A DNA stretch of 64,000 nucleotides, from NCBI RefSeq assembly GCF_014645355.1, contig NZ_BMLS01000001.1:930001-994000 (forward strand). Direction: 5' to 3'. The stretch's first letter is position 1. Every line of letters starts with the position of its first letter. Below are positions 1-8,522 of the stretch, piece after piece. This stretch comes from Bowmanella pacifica. Lineage in GTDB: Bacteria > Pseudomonadota > Gammaproteobacteria > Enterobacterales > Alteromonadaceae. A model generated the notes under the pieces. The model had not been told where the DNA came from. It made no database searches and saw only the letters and a list, made by a program, of their open reading frames with translations. The position numbers and the translations under genes were made by a program.

Positions 1-113
1 CTGTACCTGTGCTTAAATTGACCGGTTACATGAATACTGATTCAATCCAATCAGCTCACTACATATTCAACCGCTGCAATAATGCCTATATCAATGGAAG
101 AAGGAGTAAGCGA

Positions 114-1286
114 ATGGGAATTTCAGCACAGCCAGTTTGGACCGCTGAGCCGCAAGCGGGCTATCAGATCAATTCCACTGCCATTAGTAACAATGGGCAA
201 GTGTGCGTACTTGGCACCTCCGAGGAATACGGTAATGGCGATTTCTCGGTATGTTGCTATGACCAGAGTGGTACGCTGCTATGGCAAGACAAAATTGGCG
301 AAGATATTTACCAAGGTGTCTATTGGGTTACGGTAAGCGGTAACGGCCGTTATGCAGCAGCTGGCGGCACTCTTAGCCATCAGGACACCAATAGCGGCTT
401 TTTATATGCCTACGACAGCACCACAGGTAAACGTTTGCTGGATTTGCCAACCCAAAGTCGCGTCAATCAGGTCGCCTTGTCAGATACAGGCGAGACCCTG
501 ATTGCGGTTGCTGGCAATAAATTATTGCTCTGTATACTTAAAAATGGCCAGTATCAGCTGGCAGACCAATATAGCTACACAGATCAATATTGCCAAAGCT
601 GCCAGTTGAGTGCGGATGGCCGCACTGCTGTTGTAGCGACCACCCGCAGTTATGAGGTGACACAGGGAGCGGCAGGCACTGTCGGTCACTTCCCTATCAG
701 GGCCGACAAACTGCAGTGCCCTGAGTTATACCAGGCCGATGCTGGCTTACAACGGGTAGCCATCACTTATGATGGCACCTGGTGGGCAGCGGCCAGCCAC
801 AATGGACAGGCGCTGGCATTTAGTCTTGAGCGTCCGGCTCAACCGGCCTGGCAATATCAACCAAAGGATTTGATGCTCTCGGTTGCTTACGCCATCGCCA
901 TTCAAAAAGGCAATGATGGCTCAGTGTACCTGGTATGTGGGGCTAACCTTGCCGAGCAAAGCCACGGCTGCCTGTTTTGTGTAAAGTCGGGGGCCCGTCT
1001 ACCTTGCGTGCCAGCACCGCTATGGCAAAAAAACACCCAGTACGATCCTAACCCTGGCGTAAATATGGATAGTCAGGCAATCTATGTAACGGCAACGGAC
1101 GGTCAGCCTGAAGCATCAGGACAGGAAACACCAGGAAACTTCTACCTGATCGACGTGCTAAGTGGTAAAACCTGCTGGCAGGTTCCTACGTCCCTGATGA
1201 ATTGGCCCATGGCCATCGGTGCTGACGCCAGCGCCATATTTGGTGCCAGCGACAATGGCACCGCTTATTATTGGTCGGCATCCTAA
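114..1286 (+). CDS. WD40/PQQ-like beta-propeller repeat protein, cytoplasmic
   Basis: A 390-residue protein built from repeated short blade-like units, with blade signatures such as SGTLLWQDKIG, STTGKRLLDLP and LSGKTCWQVP, typical of PQQ/WD40-like propellers. No signal peptide or membrane segment is visible at the chosen start. The reading frame is open further upstream (GTG at 9, ATG at 30), but ATG 114 is preceded at 7 nt by AAGGAG (101-106), whereas the upstream codons have no ribosome-binding site. Propellers of this kind usually act as binding scaffolds; no catalytic residues are evident and no substrate can be inferred. The following diguanylate cyclase frame starts close to or inside its 3' end, so the two may be co-transcribed. 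Fold call fairly sure, function unknown. Confidence 0.7.
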   Translation: MGISAQPVWTAEPQAGYQINSTAISNNGQVCVLGTSEEYGNGDFSVCCYDQSGTLLWQDKIGEDIYQGVYWVTVSGNGRYAAAGGTLSHQDTNSGFLYAYDSTTGKRLLDLPTQSRVNQVALSDTGETLIAVAGNKLLLCILKNGQYQLADQYSYTDQYCQSCQLSADGRTAVVATTRSYEVTQGAAGTVGHFPIRADKLQCPELYQADAGLQRVAITYDGTWWAAASHNGQALAFSLERPAQPAWQYQPKDLMLSVAYAIAIQKGNDGSVYLVCGANLAEQSHGCLFCVKSGARLPCVPAPLWQKNTQYDPNPGVNMDSQAIYVTATDGQPEASGQETPGNFYLIDVLSGKTCWQVPTSLMNWPMAIGADASAIFGASDNGTAYYWSAS

Positions 1287-1371
1287 GGGTAAGCTATTGC
1301 GTGAATCTCCTGCCTCGGGCAAATTCCCATTGAAAACCGTCCCCCGCAAGCACTTGCTGGACAGCAGAGAA

Positions 1372-2784
1372 ATGCTTCGCAGCCTGGTATTAGGCGGGGC
1401 CTGGTTACTATTGTGGCGCCTTGCGGTCTTAATGGAGTATGCCCCACACGCTAGTATCTGGTTTCCTCCTGCAGGACTCAGCTTTGCCGCGTTCCTGATT
1501 ATGGGACTGCGTGCGGTCCCTATCATCATGCTATGCAGTCTGATCGCGACATTTTGGGTGGATGATCTATACCGGATGCAACAATCCTGGGAACAACTCG
1601 CCTACACAGGCGTATTGTTTGGCGCCGCCCATAGCCTGTCTTACTATTGTGGTGCGGCATTACTGAAGCAGTTGATACGCAGCTCCTTTAGCGATGCCCT
1701 GCCAAAAATCATTCTTAGCTTTTTGATCCTTGGCACTCTTGCGTCTCTGCTGGGCGCCCTAGCTGGCACCCAAGTACTGGCGGGAAGCGGTTTAATTAGC
1801 TCGCAGGAAGCTTCGGCTATTTGGCTGCCTTGGTGGATTGGCGATATGGCCGGTACGCTAGTGCTCACCCCACTGTTTATTGGTTTACTTAGCTGGCGTT
1901 ACCCTCTGATTGAAGGTTGGCTGGGGGGGCTGGACTTTAAGCAAAGCGATCAAAGTTGGTACGGCTTCCTAAGTAAACTGCTGCTCAGCACCTCATTGCT
2001 GACATTAACCATGCTGCTGGCAGCTAATTTTCGCTATTCGGAAGTGTCCTTTGCGATGTTCTTTCTGATTATTCCACAAATGTGGATTGTCTATACGGAG
2101 TCGCCTTTTCGGGCGGCACTGAGCCTCGCTATATTCAGTACACTGACGGCTGTGTGGGTATCGGCCCTGTCACTGATGGACTTTGCATTGGTGTATCAGT
2201 TTGCTATTTGTGTCATTGCCGCTAGCGCATACTTCGGCCTGGCGGTACCGGTACTGGTGGCACATAACAAGCAATTACGGGAGCTGGCCTTGAGTGACAG
2301 CCTGACGAAAGTCGCCAGCCGCCAGCACTTTTTTGAGCAGGCCGAGCAGGAAGTAGCCCGAGCCAAACGCTATCAACAGCCGATTTCTCTGCTGGTCTTC
2401 GACATAGACCGTTTCAAACAAATTAATGACCAATTCGGCCATACCGCGGGCGACAATGCCTTGGTTTTGGTTGCTGAAGCCATAGGGAAAGGCTTACGCC
2501 AATCAGATTTGCTCGGTCGCTTTGGCGGCGATGAGTTTTTATTGTTGTTACCAGCTACCTCACTTGAGAAAGCCTGTGAAACAGCTGAACGACTGCGCCA
2601 GGCTTTACATGCAGTGAAGGTAGAAAACACCCGCCACTTCCTTTCCGGCAGCTTTGGGGTAGTACAGCTCGAAGCTGACGAAGATTTTCAGCATGCCTTT
2701 GAGCGCGCAGATGCTTACCTACTGAAAGCGAAAAAAGCCGGTCGCGATCAGATTTACAGCAACCGGCCACAAGCTCAGAATTAA
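1372..2784 (+). CDS. Membrane diguanylate cyclase (MASE1-GGDEF)
   Basis: Predicted inner-membrane enzyme making c-di-GMP from two GTP. From ATG 1372 it is 470 residues: about eight hydrophobic segments over residues 1-300 resembling a MASE1 sensor, with the conserved-looking WFPPAGLSFA near the N-terminus, then a GGDEF domain (about 310-465) opening with DSLTKVASR. The active-site loop RFGGDEF (about 383-389) is intact, and an RxxD inhibitory site (RQSD) lies five residues upstream, so product feedback inhibition is expected. The start is uncertain: the frame stays open to GTG 1219, and TTG 1297 has a TAAGGG-like ribosome site, so up to 51 more residues are possible. The stop overlaps the convergent downstream lipoprotein gene by 4 bp. 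Its input ligand cannot be told. Confidence 0.85.
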   Translation: MLRSLVLGGAWLLLWRLAVLMEYAPHASIWFPPAGLSFAAFLIMGLRAVPIIMLCSLIATFWVDDLYRMQQSWEQLAYTGVLFGAAHSLSYYCGAALLKQLIRSSFSDALPKIILSFLILGTLASLLGALAGTQVLAGSGLISSQEASAIWLPWWIGDMAGTLVLTPLFIGLLSWRYPLIEGWLGGLDFKQSDQSWYGFLSKLLLSTSLLTLTMLLAANFRYSEVSFAMFFLIIPQMWIVYTESPFRAALSLAIFSTLTAVWVSALSLMDFALVYQFAICVIAASAYFGLAVPVLVAHNKQLRELALSDSLTKVASRQHFFEQAEQEVARAKRYQQPISLLVFDIDRFKQINDQFGHTAGDNALVLVAEAIGKGLRQSDLLGRFGGDEFLLLLPATSLEKACETAERLRQALHAVKVENTRHFLSGSFGVVQLEADEDFQHAFERADAYLLKAKKAGRDQIYSNRPQAQN

Positions 2785-3338
2785 TTTAACGCATCATCCT
2801 GCCAGTATTTGGTACCTTTGATGGTGGCTTGTAAGGCTAATCCCGCCTCAGTCAACTGATAGATTTCCACGTCATCGGCCACAATTTCCGCTGCCGCCGC
2901 AGCACCTTTATCGTCGGCCTTAGCCGCTGCGTCGGCATGTGCACCCACCATCCATCCACTTTCCACAAAGCGATCAAAAGCGGCGCGGGTTTTAAAGATA
3001 AACACCGCGCGAAAATCTTTCACGCCCAGCCCAAGGCCAATTCCCGCTTCGCCCATCTTCATATAGGTGTCCTTGCCATTGGCATTATTGTGCGCCACCC
3101 CGTACCCGCCGGAAAAACTGGCAAAGATGAGATTTACATTGGCATTACTAAACACCGCATAACCTGGGGCGGCCGCCATCTTCTGACGAATATTGGACTG
3201 GTGCTTTTGCACCGACGAGACGGTTTCCTGCACCATCTTCTGCACATCGGCCCGGCGCTGTTCTACGGTTTTTTGTCCACTACTTGCACAAGCTACCAAC
3301 AGCAGAGCAATAACCATGACACTGATATGTTTAATCAT
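2781..3338 (-). CDS. SYLF/YSC84-type lipid-binding lipoprotein
   Basis: A 185-residue predicted lipoprotein: a hydrophobic leader ends in the lipobox LVAC with Cys17, followed by a SYLF (Ysc84 actin-binding/lipid-binding) domain. Family-like features are the AAAPGYAVFSNANVN segment, the glycine-rich SGGYGVAHNN and the GEAGIGLGLGVKDFRAVFIF stretch. In other proteins SYLF domains bind phosphoinositides or act at membranes; bacterial members are mostly uncharacterised periplasmic or outer-membrane lipoproteins. ATG 3338 was preferred over the upstream frame extension to 3380 because it places the signal peptide at the N-terminus. A poly-Ala/Asp stretch (AKADDKGAAAAAE) lies in the C-terminal half. 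Convergent with, and overlapping, the cyclase gene. Confidence 0.82.
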   Translation of the reverse strand: MIKHISVMVIALLLVACASSGQKTVEQRRADVQKMVQETVSSVQKHQSNIRQKMAAAPGYAVFSNANVNLIFASFSGGYGVAHNNANGKDTYMKMGEAGIGLGLGVKDFRAVFIFKTRAAFDRFVESGWMVGAHADAAAKADDKGAAAAAEIVADDVEIYQLTEAGLALQATIKGTKYWQDDALN

Positions 3339-3424
3339 CTTTAAAGTTCTCTTTTTGGTTGAATGAACAATAAACAGCATAAGCAGCAGAAAAAAACTTG
3401 CAAGCAGACTCCATACAAACTAAA

Positions 3425-3445
3425 TTGATATCACTTTGATATCAC
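3425..3445. promoter_or_regulatory. Tandem TTGATATCAC operator-like repeats
   Basis: Two copies of TTGATATCAC (3425-3434 and 3436-3445) sit 11 bp apart, one helical turn, just ahead of the SPFH gene. Each contains the palindrome TGATATCA. Ribbon-helix-helix proteins of the Arc type bind such short phased repeats, and one is encoded two genes downstream, so autoregulation is a reasonable inference. No binding data exist here. Confidence 0.5.
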
Positions 3446-3457
3446 ACTTACTTGGTT

Positions 3458-4312
3458 ATGATGAAAGAAAAAACCGGATTTTCCATTAATGGCTACCTGG
3501 TGTTAGCCGTTTTACTTGTGGTGGCGGCTATCACTGTGGTTCCTCTTGGTCAGTTGACCGATACTCTGCCCATTCTCAGTCTGGTATTTCTGGGCTTAGA
3601 AGCTGGCGCGTTAGCAGGCTTTATGAAGGTACAACCCAATCAGGCGAAGGTTATGACCTTATTCGGTGCTTACGTAGGTACAGTCAAAAAGAATGGTCTG
3701 CGCTGGACCATTCCATTTTTTAACCGCCGCACTGTGTCACTGCGTATCCGCAACTTCGAAAGCGGTAAGATTAAGGTGAACGATAATCAGGGTAACCCTA
3801 TCGAGATTGCCACTATCGTGGTGTGGTCTGTCAGCGACAGTGCCGAAGCCGTATTTGAAGTTGATGATTACGAGAGCTTTGTCAATATTCAGAGCGAATC
3901 GGCCCTGCGTAATATGGCGAGCTCCTACCCTTACGATCCGCAGGAGGAAGATGCTATTGCCCTGCGCAGCCATCCACAAACCATTTCAGAGACCCTTAAA
4001 CAAGAGATTCAGGATCGTCTGGATAGAGCCGGGGTGACGGTACACGAAGCGAGAATTAGCCACCTGGCCTATGCGCCGGAAATCGCCAGCGCCATGCTGC
4101 AACGTCAACAGGCCAGTGCCATTGTCGCAGCACGCACTCGTATTGTTGAAGGCGCGGTCGGTATGGTCGAAATGGCGCTGGATAAACTGCAGGAAAAAGA
4201 CGTCGTAGAGCTGGATGAAGAGCGTAAAGCAGCGATGGTCAGCAATCTGTTGGTCGTGCTATGTGGCGATAAACATACGCAACCGGTGATCAATGCTGGC
4301 AGCCTTTACTAG
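3458..4312 (+). CDS. SPFH/Band 7 domain membrane protein
   Basis: A 284-residue protein with two hydrophobic segments at residues 10-55, then an SPFH (stomatin/prohibitin/flotillin/HflK) domain: [20 protein letters not shown], the central [18 protein letters not shown] and the later [12 protein letters not shown]. The C-terminal part has the usual helical stretch [21 protein letters not shown] expected to form the oligomerisation arm. Such proteins organise membrane microdomains and often modulate proteases; the target here is unknown. Adjacent ATG codons at 3458 and 3461 are both possible and have no strong ribosome site. A small ribbon-helix-helix regulator follows in the same orientation, a common pairing for this SPFH subgroup. 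The operator-like repeats lie immediately upstream. Confidence 0.88.
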   Translation: MMKEKTGFSINGYLVLAVLLVVAAITVVPLGQLTDTLPILSLVFLGLEAGALAGFMKVQPNQAKVMTLFGAYVGTVKKNGLRWTIPFFNRRTVSLRIRNFESGKIKVNDNQGNPIEIATIVVWSVSDSAEAVFEVDDYESFVNIQSESALRNMASSYPYDPQEEDAIALRSHPQTISETLKQEIQDRLDRAGVTVHEARISHLAYAPEIASAMLQRQQASAIVAARTRIVEGAVGMVEMALDKLQEKDVVELDEERKAAMVSNLLVVLCGDKHTQPVINAGSLY

Positions 4313-4324
4313 CCTGAGTGTGCT

Positions 4325-4352
4325 GACGGTGGTAACCACACTTACCACCGTC
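4325..4352 (+). other. Intercistronic 11-bp perfect hairpin
   Basis: GACGGTGGTAA (4325-4335) and its exact reverse complement (4342-4352) flank a six-base loop, 12 bases after the SPFH stop. There is no T-tract, so it is more likely an mRNA-stabilising or attenuating hairpin between SPFH and the RHH gene than a full terminator. Confidence 0.55.
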
Positions 4353-4506
4353 GAATCAGTGCACATAAAGCCAGATTTAACGATATCCGACGCTATAATG
4401 ACTCCTTTGGCGTTGCATCAGTTTGAAAATAACGACAGCATACAGCCCCCTGCGCCTGTATCGCTTGGTGCAGCCTCAGTAACGACTCGATGAGTAAGGT
4501 ATAAGT

Positions 4507-4713
4507 TTGTCCAAGAAAGCCTACCCACTTCGCATTAATGCCGACGTCCTTGCCGCGATGCAGCGCTGGGCTGACGATGAACTGCGTAGCCTGAATGCCC
4601 AAATTGAGTATGTGCTTCGCGATGCGCTGGTACGTCAGGGCAGGGTAAAAATCGTGCAAAAGGTTATTACGCAGGTGGAAGCAACCTCAGCGGATGACCC
4701 ACAAGATAAATAG
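4507..4713 (+). CDS. Arc-family ribbon-helix-helix DNA-binding protein (TTG start)
   Basis: A 68-residue protein with an Arc/MetJ-type ribbon-helix-helix: the beta-strand KKAYPLRINADV, helix A AAMQRWADDELRSLN and helix B AQIEYVLRDALVRQGR. A stop codon at 4495 leaves TTG 4507 as the only usable start, with AAGG about 8 nt upstream. RHH proteins bind operator DNA as paired dimers through the N-terminal strand. It follows the SPFH gene on the same strand, and the tandem repeats ahead of that gene suit such a protein, so it probably autoregulates the pair. The C-terminal tail is short and charged, without a ligand domain. Family call is sure; the target is inferred. Confidence 0.83.
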   Translation: MSKKAYPLRINADVLAAMQRWADDELRSLNAQIEYVLRDALVRQGRVKIVQKVITQVEATSADDPQDK

Positions 4714-4792
4714 TCACGCCCCTTACTTGGCACGGCTCTTGAATCATCAACGGCATTCAACGTCTTACAACAGAATTTTGACGGAGTCTGCC

Positions 4793-4984
4793 ATGACCAC
4801 TAAAACCCTGATCAATAACATTGAAACCTTATCTGTTACCTTGAATGAAGGTCAGCTGATTCAATTCCTGGATATTATGGATGCCATGGCCGCTTTGTTG
4901 GCGCAGGCCCAAGGACAGGACGTTGCCAAGCAGGTACAGAATTACGCAGAGTTTTCAGCGATACAAGCCGCGGGAATTCACTGA
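4793..4984 (+). CDS. Small acidic protein of unknown function
   Basis: A 63-residue protein, mostly helical in appearance, with NIETLSVTLNEGQLIQFLDI and a short alanine-rich stretch AMAALLAQAQGQ. ATG 4793 is used because GGAG lies 7 nt upstream (4782-4785), whereas the frame extension to 4694 overlaps the RHH gene and has no ribosome site. It follows the SPFH/RHH pair and may be part of the same transcript. No recognised domain, no membrane segment and no cysteine. Real gene likely; function unknown. Confidence 0.6.
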   Translation: MTTKTLINNIETLSVTLNEGQLIQFLDIMDAMAALLAQAQGQDVAKQVQNYAEFSAIQAAGIH

Positions 4985-5013
4985 AAGTGACTTCTCAACG
5001 CGGCCCGGGGCGA

Positions 5014-5361
5014 TTATTCTACGAAGTAGGTTCCCCAGCCGTCGTAGTGCACCTGATGCTTATCGGCAATCGCCAGCAGTGTGTCGGTGTCTTTGTTGAT
5101 CACCTCTAGTGTCAAAGGACGTTCAATCACAGCGTCAAAACAAAACAAGGTGCCACCATCATCCAGCACCAGCTCTTCGGCATCACCCACTTCAAAGCCG
5201 GCCTTAAATGCATCTACAGCGGCCTTTTCCAGGCGGTCAAAGTTGTCGCTGGCAAAATGATACTCAATGGAATGCGGTAATTCTGCATTACTGCCATCAT
5301 TTAGCAGCGCTTCAATGGTTTCCTGATTGAATTCATACCATTCGTTAAGTTCAGCACTCAT
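5014..5361 (-). CDS. rraB: Regulator of ribonuclease E activity B
   Basis: A 115-residue acidic protein of the RraB family (regulator of RNase E). Conserved-looking parts are the N-terminal WYEFNQETIEALLNDGS, the central SIEYHFASDNFDRLEKAA, the EVGDAEELVLDDGG stretch and the C-terminal VHYDGWGTYF signature. In E. coli RraB binds the C-terminal scaffold of RNase E and lowers degradation of a subset of mRNAs; this copy is slightly shorter than the 138-residue E. coli protein. It stands alone between the small ORF and plsC. ATG 5361 is the only sensible start. Confidence 0.88.
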   Translation of the reverse strand: MSAELNEWYEFNQETIEALLNDGSNAELPHSIEYHFASDNFDRLEKAAVDAFKAGFEVGDAEELVLDDGGTLFCFDAVIERPLTLEVINKDTDTLLAIADKHQVHYDGWGTYFVE

Positions 5362-5427
5362 TATTTTGTCCCATCAGTCGTAAATTGCCCGCAGTCTAGC
5401 CTGCTTTTGCATCAACGCCAATCATCA

Positions 5428-6165
5428 TCAGGATTTAGCTTCCAGCTCTGCCACTTCTTTGTTCAGCTGGTCAATCTTGTCTTGCATTTGCTGATGAAAA
5501 TACTGCGTCCATCCTTTCAAATCCCGGCTGTCATCCAATGCAACGGGGGCGGTAACATCCACCAGCACCACACCGTTGTTCCAGCGATTCCATTTGATTT
5601 TGTTGTGCAATTCACTGGCGCAGATCATACGAACCGGCTCGTTGGTTTCCCGCGCAATACGAAAAGCACCTGTCTTAAAGGGCAGTAACCCGCGCCCATT
5701 GCTTCGCGTACCTTCAGGGAATATCCATACGGAAATCCGTCGCTCTTTTATCTTACGAATAGTTTGTTTGAGGGTACTGCTGGCTTTACTGCTGTTCAGT
5801 CGGTCAATCAGAATGTTGCCGGATAGCCAATACATCTGTCCCATCAACGGTACCCATACCAGGCTTTTCTTACCCACAGTTACCGTGCCCGGTTGAGTGG
5901 CGGCACAAATGGTAATGAGATCATAGCTATTCTGGTGATTGCCAATATACACATAGGGACCGGCACTTTTTGTGTCTTCGGCCACCCGCACTACCACCTT
6001 TACCCCGAGCAATCTGGAAATACCGGCGTACAAACGGGCACCATGGTGCACATTGTCACGATGAAAGGGTCTGACCAGGCAGATCAACAACAAAAGCAGA
6101 TTAACAACGACAAAATAAAGCAGAGCCAGCGGGATGCGAATCAGAGCAAGCACAGCAACATCCAA
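5428..6165 (-). CDS. plsC: 1-acyl-sn-glycerol-3-phosphate acyltransferase
   Basis: A 245-residue inner-membrane enzyme of phospholipid synthesis that acylates lysophosphatidate at sn-2 to give phosphatidate. The acyltransferase motif NHQNSYD carries the catalytic HX4D pair (His77, Asp82), and the substrate-binding FPEGTRS is at 149-155. A hydrophobic N-terminus (about 8-32) anchors it. A stop codon lies directly upstream in frame, so TTG 6165 is the first possible start; the alignment with the start of the family supports it even though no Shine-Dalgarno is visible. It runs in the same direction as rraB and may be co-transcribed with it. The C-terminal end is a short charged helix. Confidence 0.9.
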   Translation of the reverse strand: MDVAVLALIRIPLALLYFVVVNLLLLLICLVRPFHRDNVHHGARLYAGISRLLGVKVVVRVAEDTKSAGPYVYIGNHQNSYDLITICAATQPGTVTVGKKSLVWVPLMGQMYWLSGNILIDRLNSSKASSTLKQTIRKIKERRISVWIFPEGTRSNGRGLLPFKTGAFRIARETNEPVRMICASELHNKIKWNRWNNGVVLVDVTAPVALDDSRDLKGWTQYFHQQMQDKIDQLNKEVAELEAKS

Positions 6166-6258
6166 GAATCAATCAGGTCGCAGAGTATACCTTTTTTCAT
6201 CCATGAGGATATCTGATCAGTCATATCTACACCTATAACGGGACTGATATACCTCGCC

Positions 6259-6276
6259 AGGCGGCGAAAGCCGCCT
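6259..6276. other. Hairpin with GAAA tetraloop in plsC / HD-GYP gap
   Basis: AGGCGGC (6259-6265), loop GAAA, then GCCGCCT (6270-6276): a perfect 7-bp GC-rich stem with a GNRA loop on the + strand. It lies between divergent genes. A 12-bp palindrome TTCGCCGGCGAA follows at 6331-6342. Either might be a leader structure or regulator site of the HD-GYP gene; no T-tract supports termination. Confidence 0.45.
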
Positions 6277-6362
6277 TAAAGGTGATGAAACTCTCTCACA
6301 GTCAGATTACACTCTGTCACTCAAAATAGTTTCGCCGGCGAAGCGAAGAGTAAGGCAGCAGA

Positions 6363-7511
6363 ATGCAGACATTCCGACATGACGACCTGGACACCGATAT
6401 CCTCAATGACCTGCTAGAGGAGATCAATGAACTCTACGAGGCCAGCGAACAGACCTTAATAGAGCTGGAAATTAAACCCCAGGATAATGAACTGCAACGT
6501 GCGCTGTTTCGCTCAATTCACACCATTAAAGGTGACTTGGGTCTAGTTAACTTCACACCGATGATTCCCCTTCTTCAACATGTGGAAGACCTGCTGGATT
6601 ATTTACGCAAGGGACAAATTCGCTACACCAGTACCATGAGTGACTTGGTTCTGCTGACCATGGACAGGGTAAAACTGTTCGTACAAAGCTGTATCCAGTC
6701 AGGCAGCGCTCAGTATGACGAAGGGCTCTATCAATTACTGGTTAAACAAATTGCCCGTATCACCCCTGAAAACCTGGCCGAACACGAAAAACTGCTCGCC
6801 GAGTCTGTGCTGCTATTAGATCCTACTTTGGATGCCCAGCCTGCCATTGAAGCGTCCTTGCCGGCAGCAAAAGAAGAAAACAGCGGTCATGCACTGGATA
6901 ATATTGGCTTACACGGTGATCATGATGACGATGAGCACCGGGATATCATCTTCTTCAGAGAATTAATGGAACCGGTGGAGCGCCGCTCCAAATACTGGCA
7001 GGGCCGTGGAGACCGCATCGCCCGCCTGGCCTTGTACCTGAATAAACTCAAAGGCAATCCGGTGGAGCCAAACCAATTGGCCGTGGCCTGTTATGTACAC
7101 GATTTTGGTATGGCCTTTATGCCATTAAAAGTGTTGCATAAAACCACGCCACTGGAACAGACAGAGTTCAATCTGATGCGCTCTCATGTATATAAGAGTG
7201 CCCGTTTGCTGGAGCACTTGGACCAATGGAATGAGGCCCGTAAGATCGTTATCCAGCACCATGAACGCCTGGATGGCTCGGGCTACCCGCTGGGTTTAAA
7301 AGATGCTGACATCTGTGAAGGGGCTAAGTTGCTGGCCATTATCGACACCTTCGACGCATTAACCCATGCCCGTGCACACGACACGCACACCAAACGCCCC
7401 AAAAAACGTGCGGTGATGGAAATTAACCGAGTCGCTCCTGGTCAATTTTGTCCAGAATGGTTAAAAGTGTTTAATCAGGCAATGGCCAGTTTGTTACTCA
7501 GGCAGGAATAA
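6363..7511 (+). CDS. HPt-HD-GYP fusion, putative c-di-GMP phosphodiesterase
   Basis: A 382-residue cytoplasmic protein joining two signalling modules. Residues 1-110 form a histidine phosphotransfer domain with the site SIHTIKGDLG (His53). After a linker of about 80 residues comes an HD-GYP domain: the HD pair is His246-Asp247 in YVHDFGMAF, and HHERLDGSGYP supplies the GYP triad (307-309). HD-GYP enzymes open c-di-GMP to pGpG or GMP. The usual HDxGK lysine is replaced (HDFGM), and the first helix lacks the common HxxRV histidine, so activity may be reduced or metal use changed. The N-terminal HPt suggests control by a phosphorelay, the partner of which is not adjacent. Transcribed divergently from plsC. 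Confidence 0.87.
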   Translation: MQTFRHDDLDTDILNDLLEEINELYEASEQTLIELEIKPQDNELQRALFRSIHTIKGDLGLVNFTPMIPLLQHVEDLLDYLRKGQIRYTSTMSDLVLLTMDRVKLFVQSCIQSGSAQYDEGLYQLLVKQIARITPENLAEHEKLLAESVLLLDPTLDAQPAIEASLPAAKEENSGHALDNIGLHGDHDDDEHRDIIFFRELMEPVERRSKYWQGRGDRIARLALYLNKLKGNPVEPNQLAVACYVHDFGMAFMPLKVLHKTTPLEQTEFNLMRSHVYKSARLLEHLDQWNEARKIVIQHHERLDGSGYPLGLKDADICEGAKLLAIIDTFDALTHARAHDTHTKRPKKRAVMEINRVAPGQFCPEWLKVFNQAMASLLLRQE

Positions 7512-7545
7512 TCCCTTACGGGCAATATTGTCCTGAACAAGGATG

Positions 7546-8430
7546 TTATGGCACAAGTAATTGGCGAAACTGTGCCGCCAACGGAGATAAGGGCCGTTGC
7601 TTGAGTTGTAACAAAAACAGTGGACGATGCAGGTTCCGACTCCAGGACATATCAAGCACTTGTAAGCGCCCCAATGTCAGTAATTCCTCACATACCTTTA
7701 ACGGCAATATGGATAAACCCAGTCCTGCAGCTACCGCCCGGGCGATGCCTTCATTATTGCCAATTTCGAGACTCGCTTTAGGTATGATGCCAGCGTCCTG
7801 CAAATGCCTTTCCATCCAGCTTCGGGTTCCCGAACCTGGCTCCCGCCAAAGCCAGCGGTGCTGATTCAGACTATCTTCGTTTACTTGCCAATCGGCGGGG
7901 CACACCAACTTAAGGGGCTCATCGCACCAATGACGGGTGGCAATGCGAGGGTCATTCACCTGCCCTTCAACCAGGGCCAGATCCAATCTGCAATCCAACA
8001 GGGCCTGACAAATTTCCTCGGTATTAGCCGAGGCTAAACTCAACTGTGCATCTGGGTAAGTGGCACAGAATGTTGTCATAACATCGGTTAGCCAATATCC
8101 GGCAATAGTGCTGCTGGCTCCCAGGTGCAGATGGCCGCGCTGACAATCTAGGCGGGCTTGCAAGTCATCCAGCGCCGCGCGCTCCAGGGCAAAAATTCCC
8201 CGCGCATGCTCAAGCAATGCCTGACCATGTTCAGTCAATTGCCACTGACGTCGTCCTCGCAAGGAAGATCTGGTGCGTTCCAATAACGCCAGATCGAGCT
8301 GATGCTCTAACTCGGTTACCGCTTTGGATACCGCAGGCTGGGTGATGGCTAGTCGCTCTGCGGCACGGGAGAAGCTCCCCAACTCCGCCACATGCATAAA
8401 GACCCTGAGTAAATGCAGATTCAGATGCAT
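7546..8430 (-). CDS. LysR-family regulator, YeiE-like
   Basis: A 294-residue LysR-type regulator with the N-terminal winged helix-turn-helix (LRVFMHVAELGSFSRAAERL then TQPAVSKAVTELEHQLDLAL) and a C-terminal effector-binding domain. It is divergent from a YeiH-type permease with a 92-bp gap, the arrangement known for E. coli yeiE-yeiH, so control of that permease and of itself is likely. The shared gap is very AT-rich (ATTATTATTATATAAG) and could hold LysR sites. The effector is unknown; related CysB-like proteins sense sulfur metabolites. ATG 8430 starts directly at the domain. Confidence 0.85.
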   Translation of the reverse strand: MHLNLHLLRVFMHVAELGSFSRAAERLAITQPAVSKAVTELEHQLDLALLERTRSSLRGRRQWQLTEHGQALLEHARGIFALERAALDDLQARLDCQRGHLHLGASSTIAGYWLTDVMTTFCATYPDAQLSLASANTEEICQALLDCRLDLALVEGQVNDPRIATRHWCDEPLKLVCPADWQVNEDSLNQHRWLWREPGSGTRSWMERHLQDAGIIPKASLEIGNNEGIARAVAAGLGLSILPLKVCEELLTLGRLQVLDMSWSRNLHRPLFLLQLKQRPLSPLAAQFRQLLVP

Positions 8431-8522
8431 AACTAAAACTCATATTTTTATAAATTCAATACATTATTATTATATAAGATTAAGTTCTAAGATATACCCA
8501 TATTCCCCATAGGAGATGTTGT

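Noticed and set aside
4293-4493. 66-codon frame overlapping the SPFH stop
   Set aside because: No ribosome site, contains the 11-bp intercistronic hairpin, and the composition does not resemble a protein.
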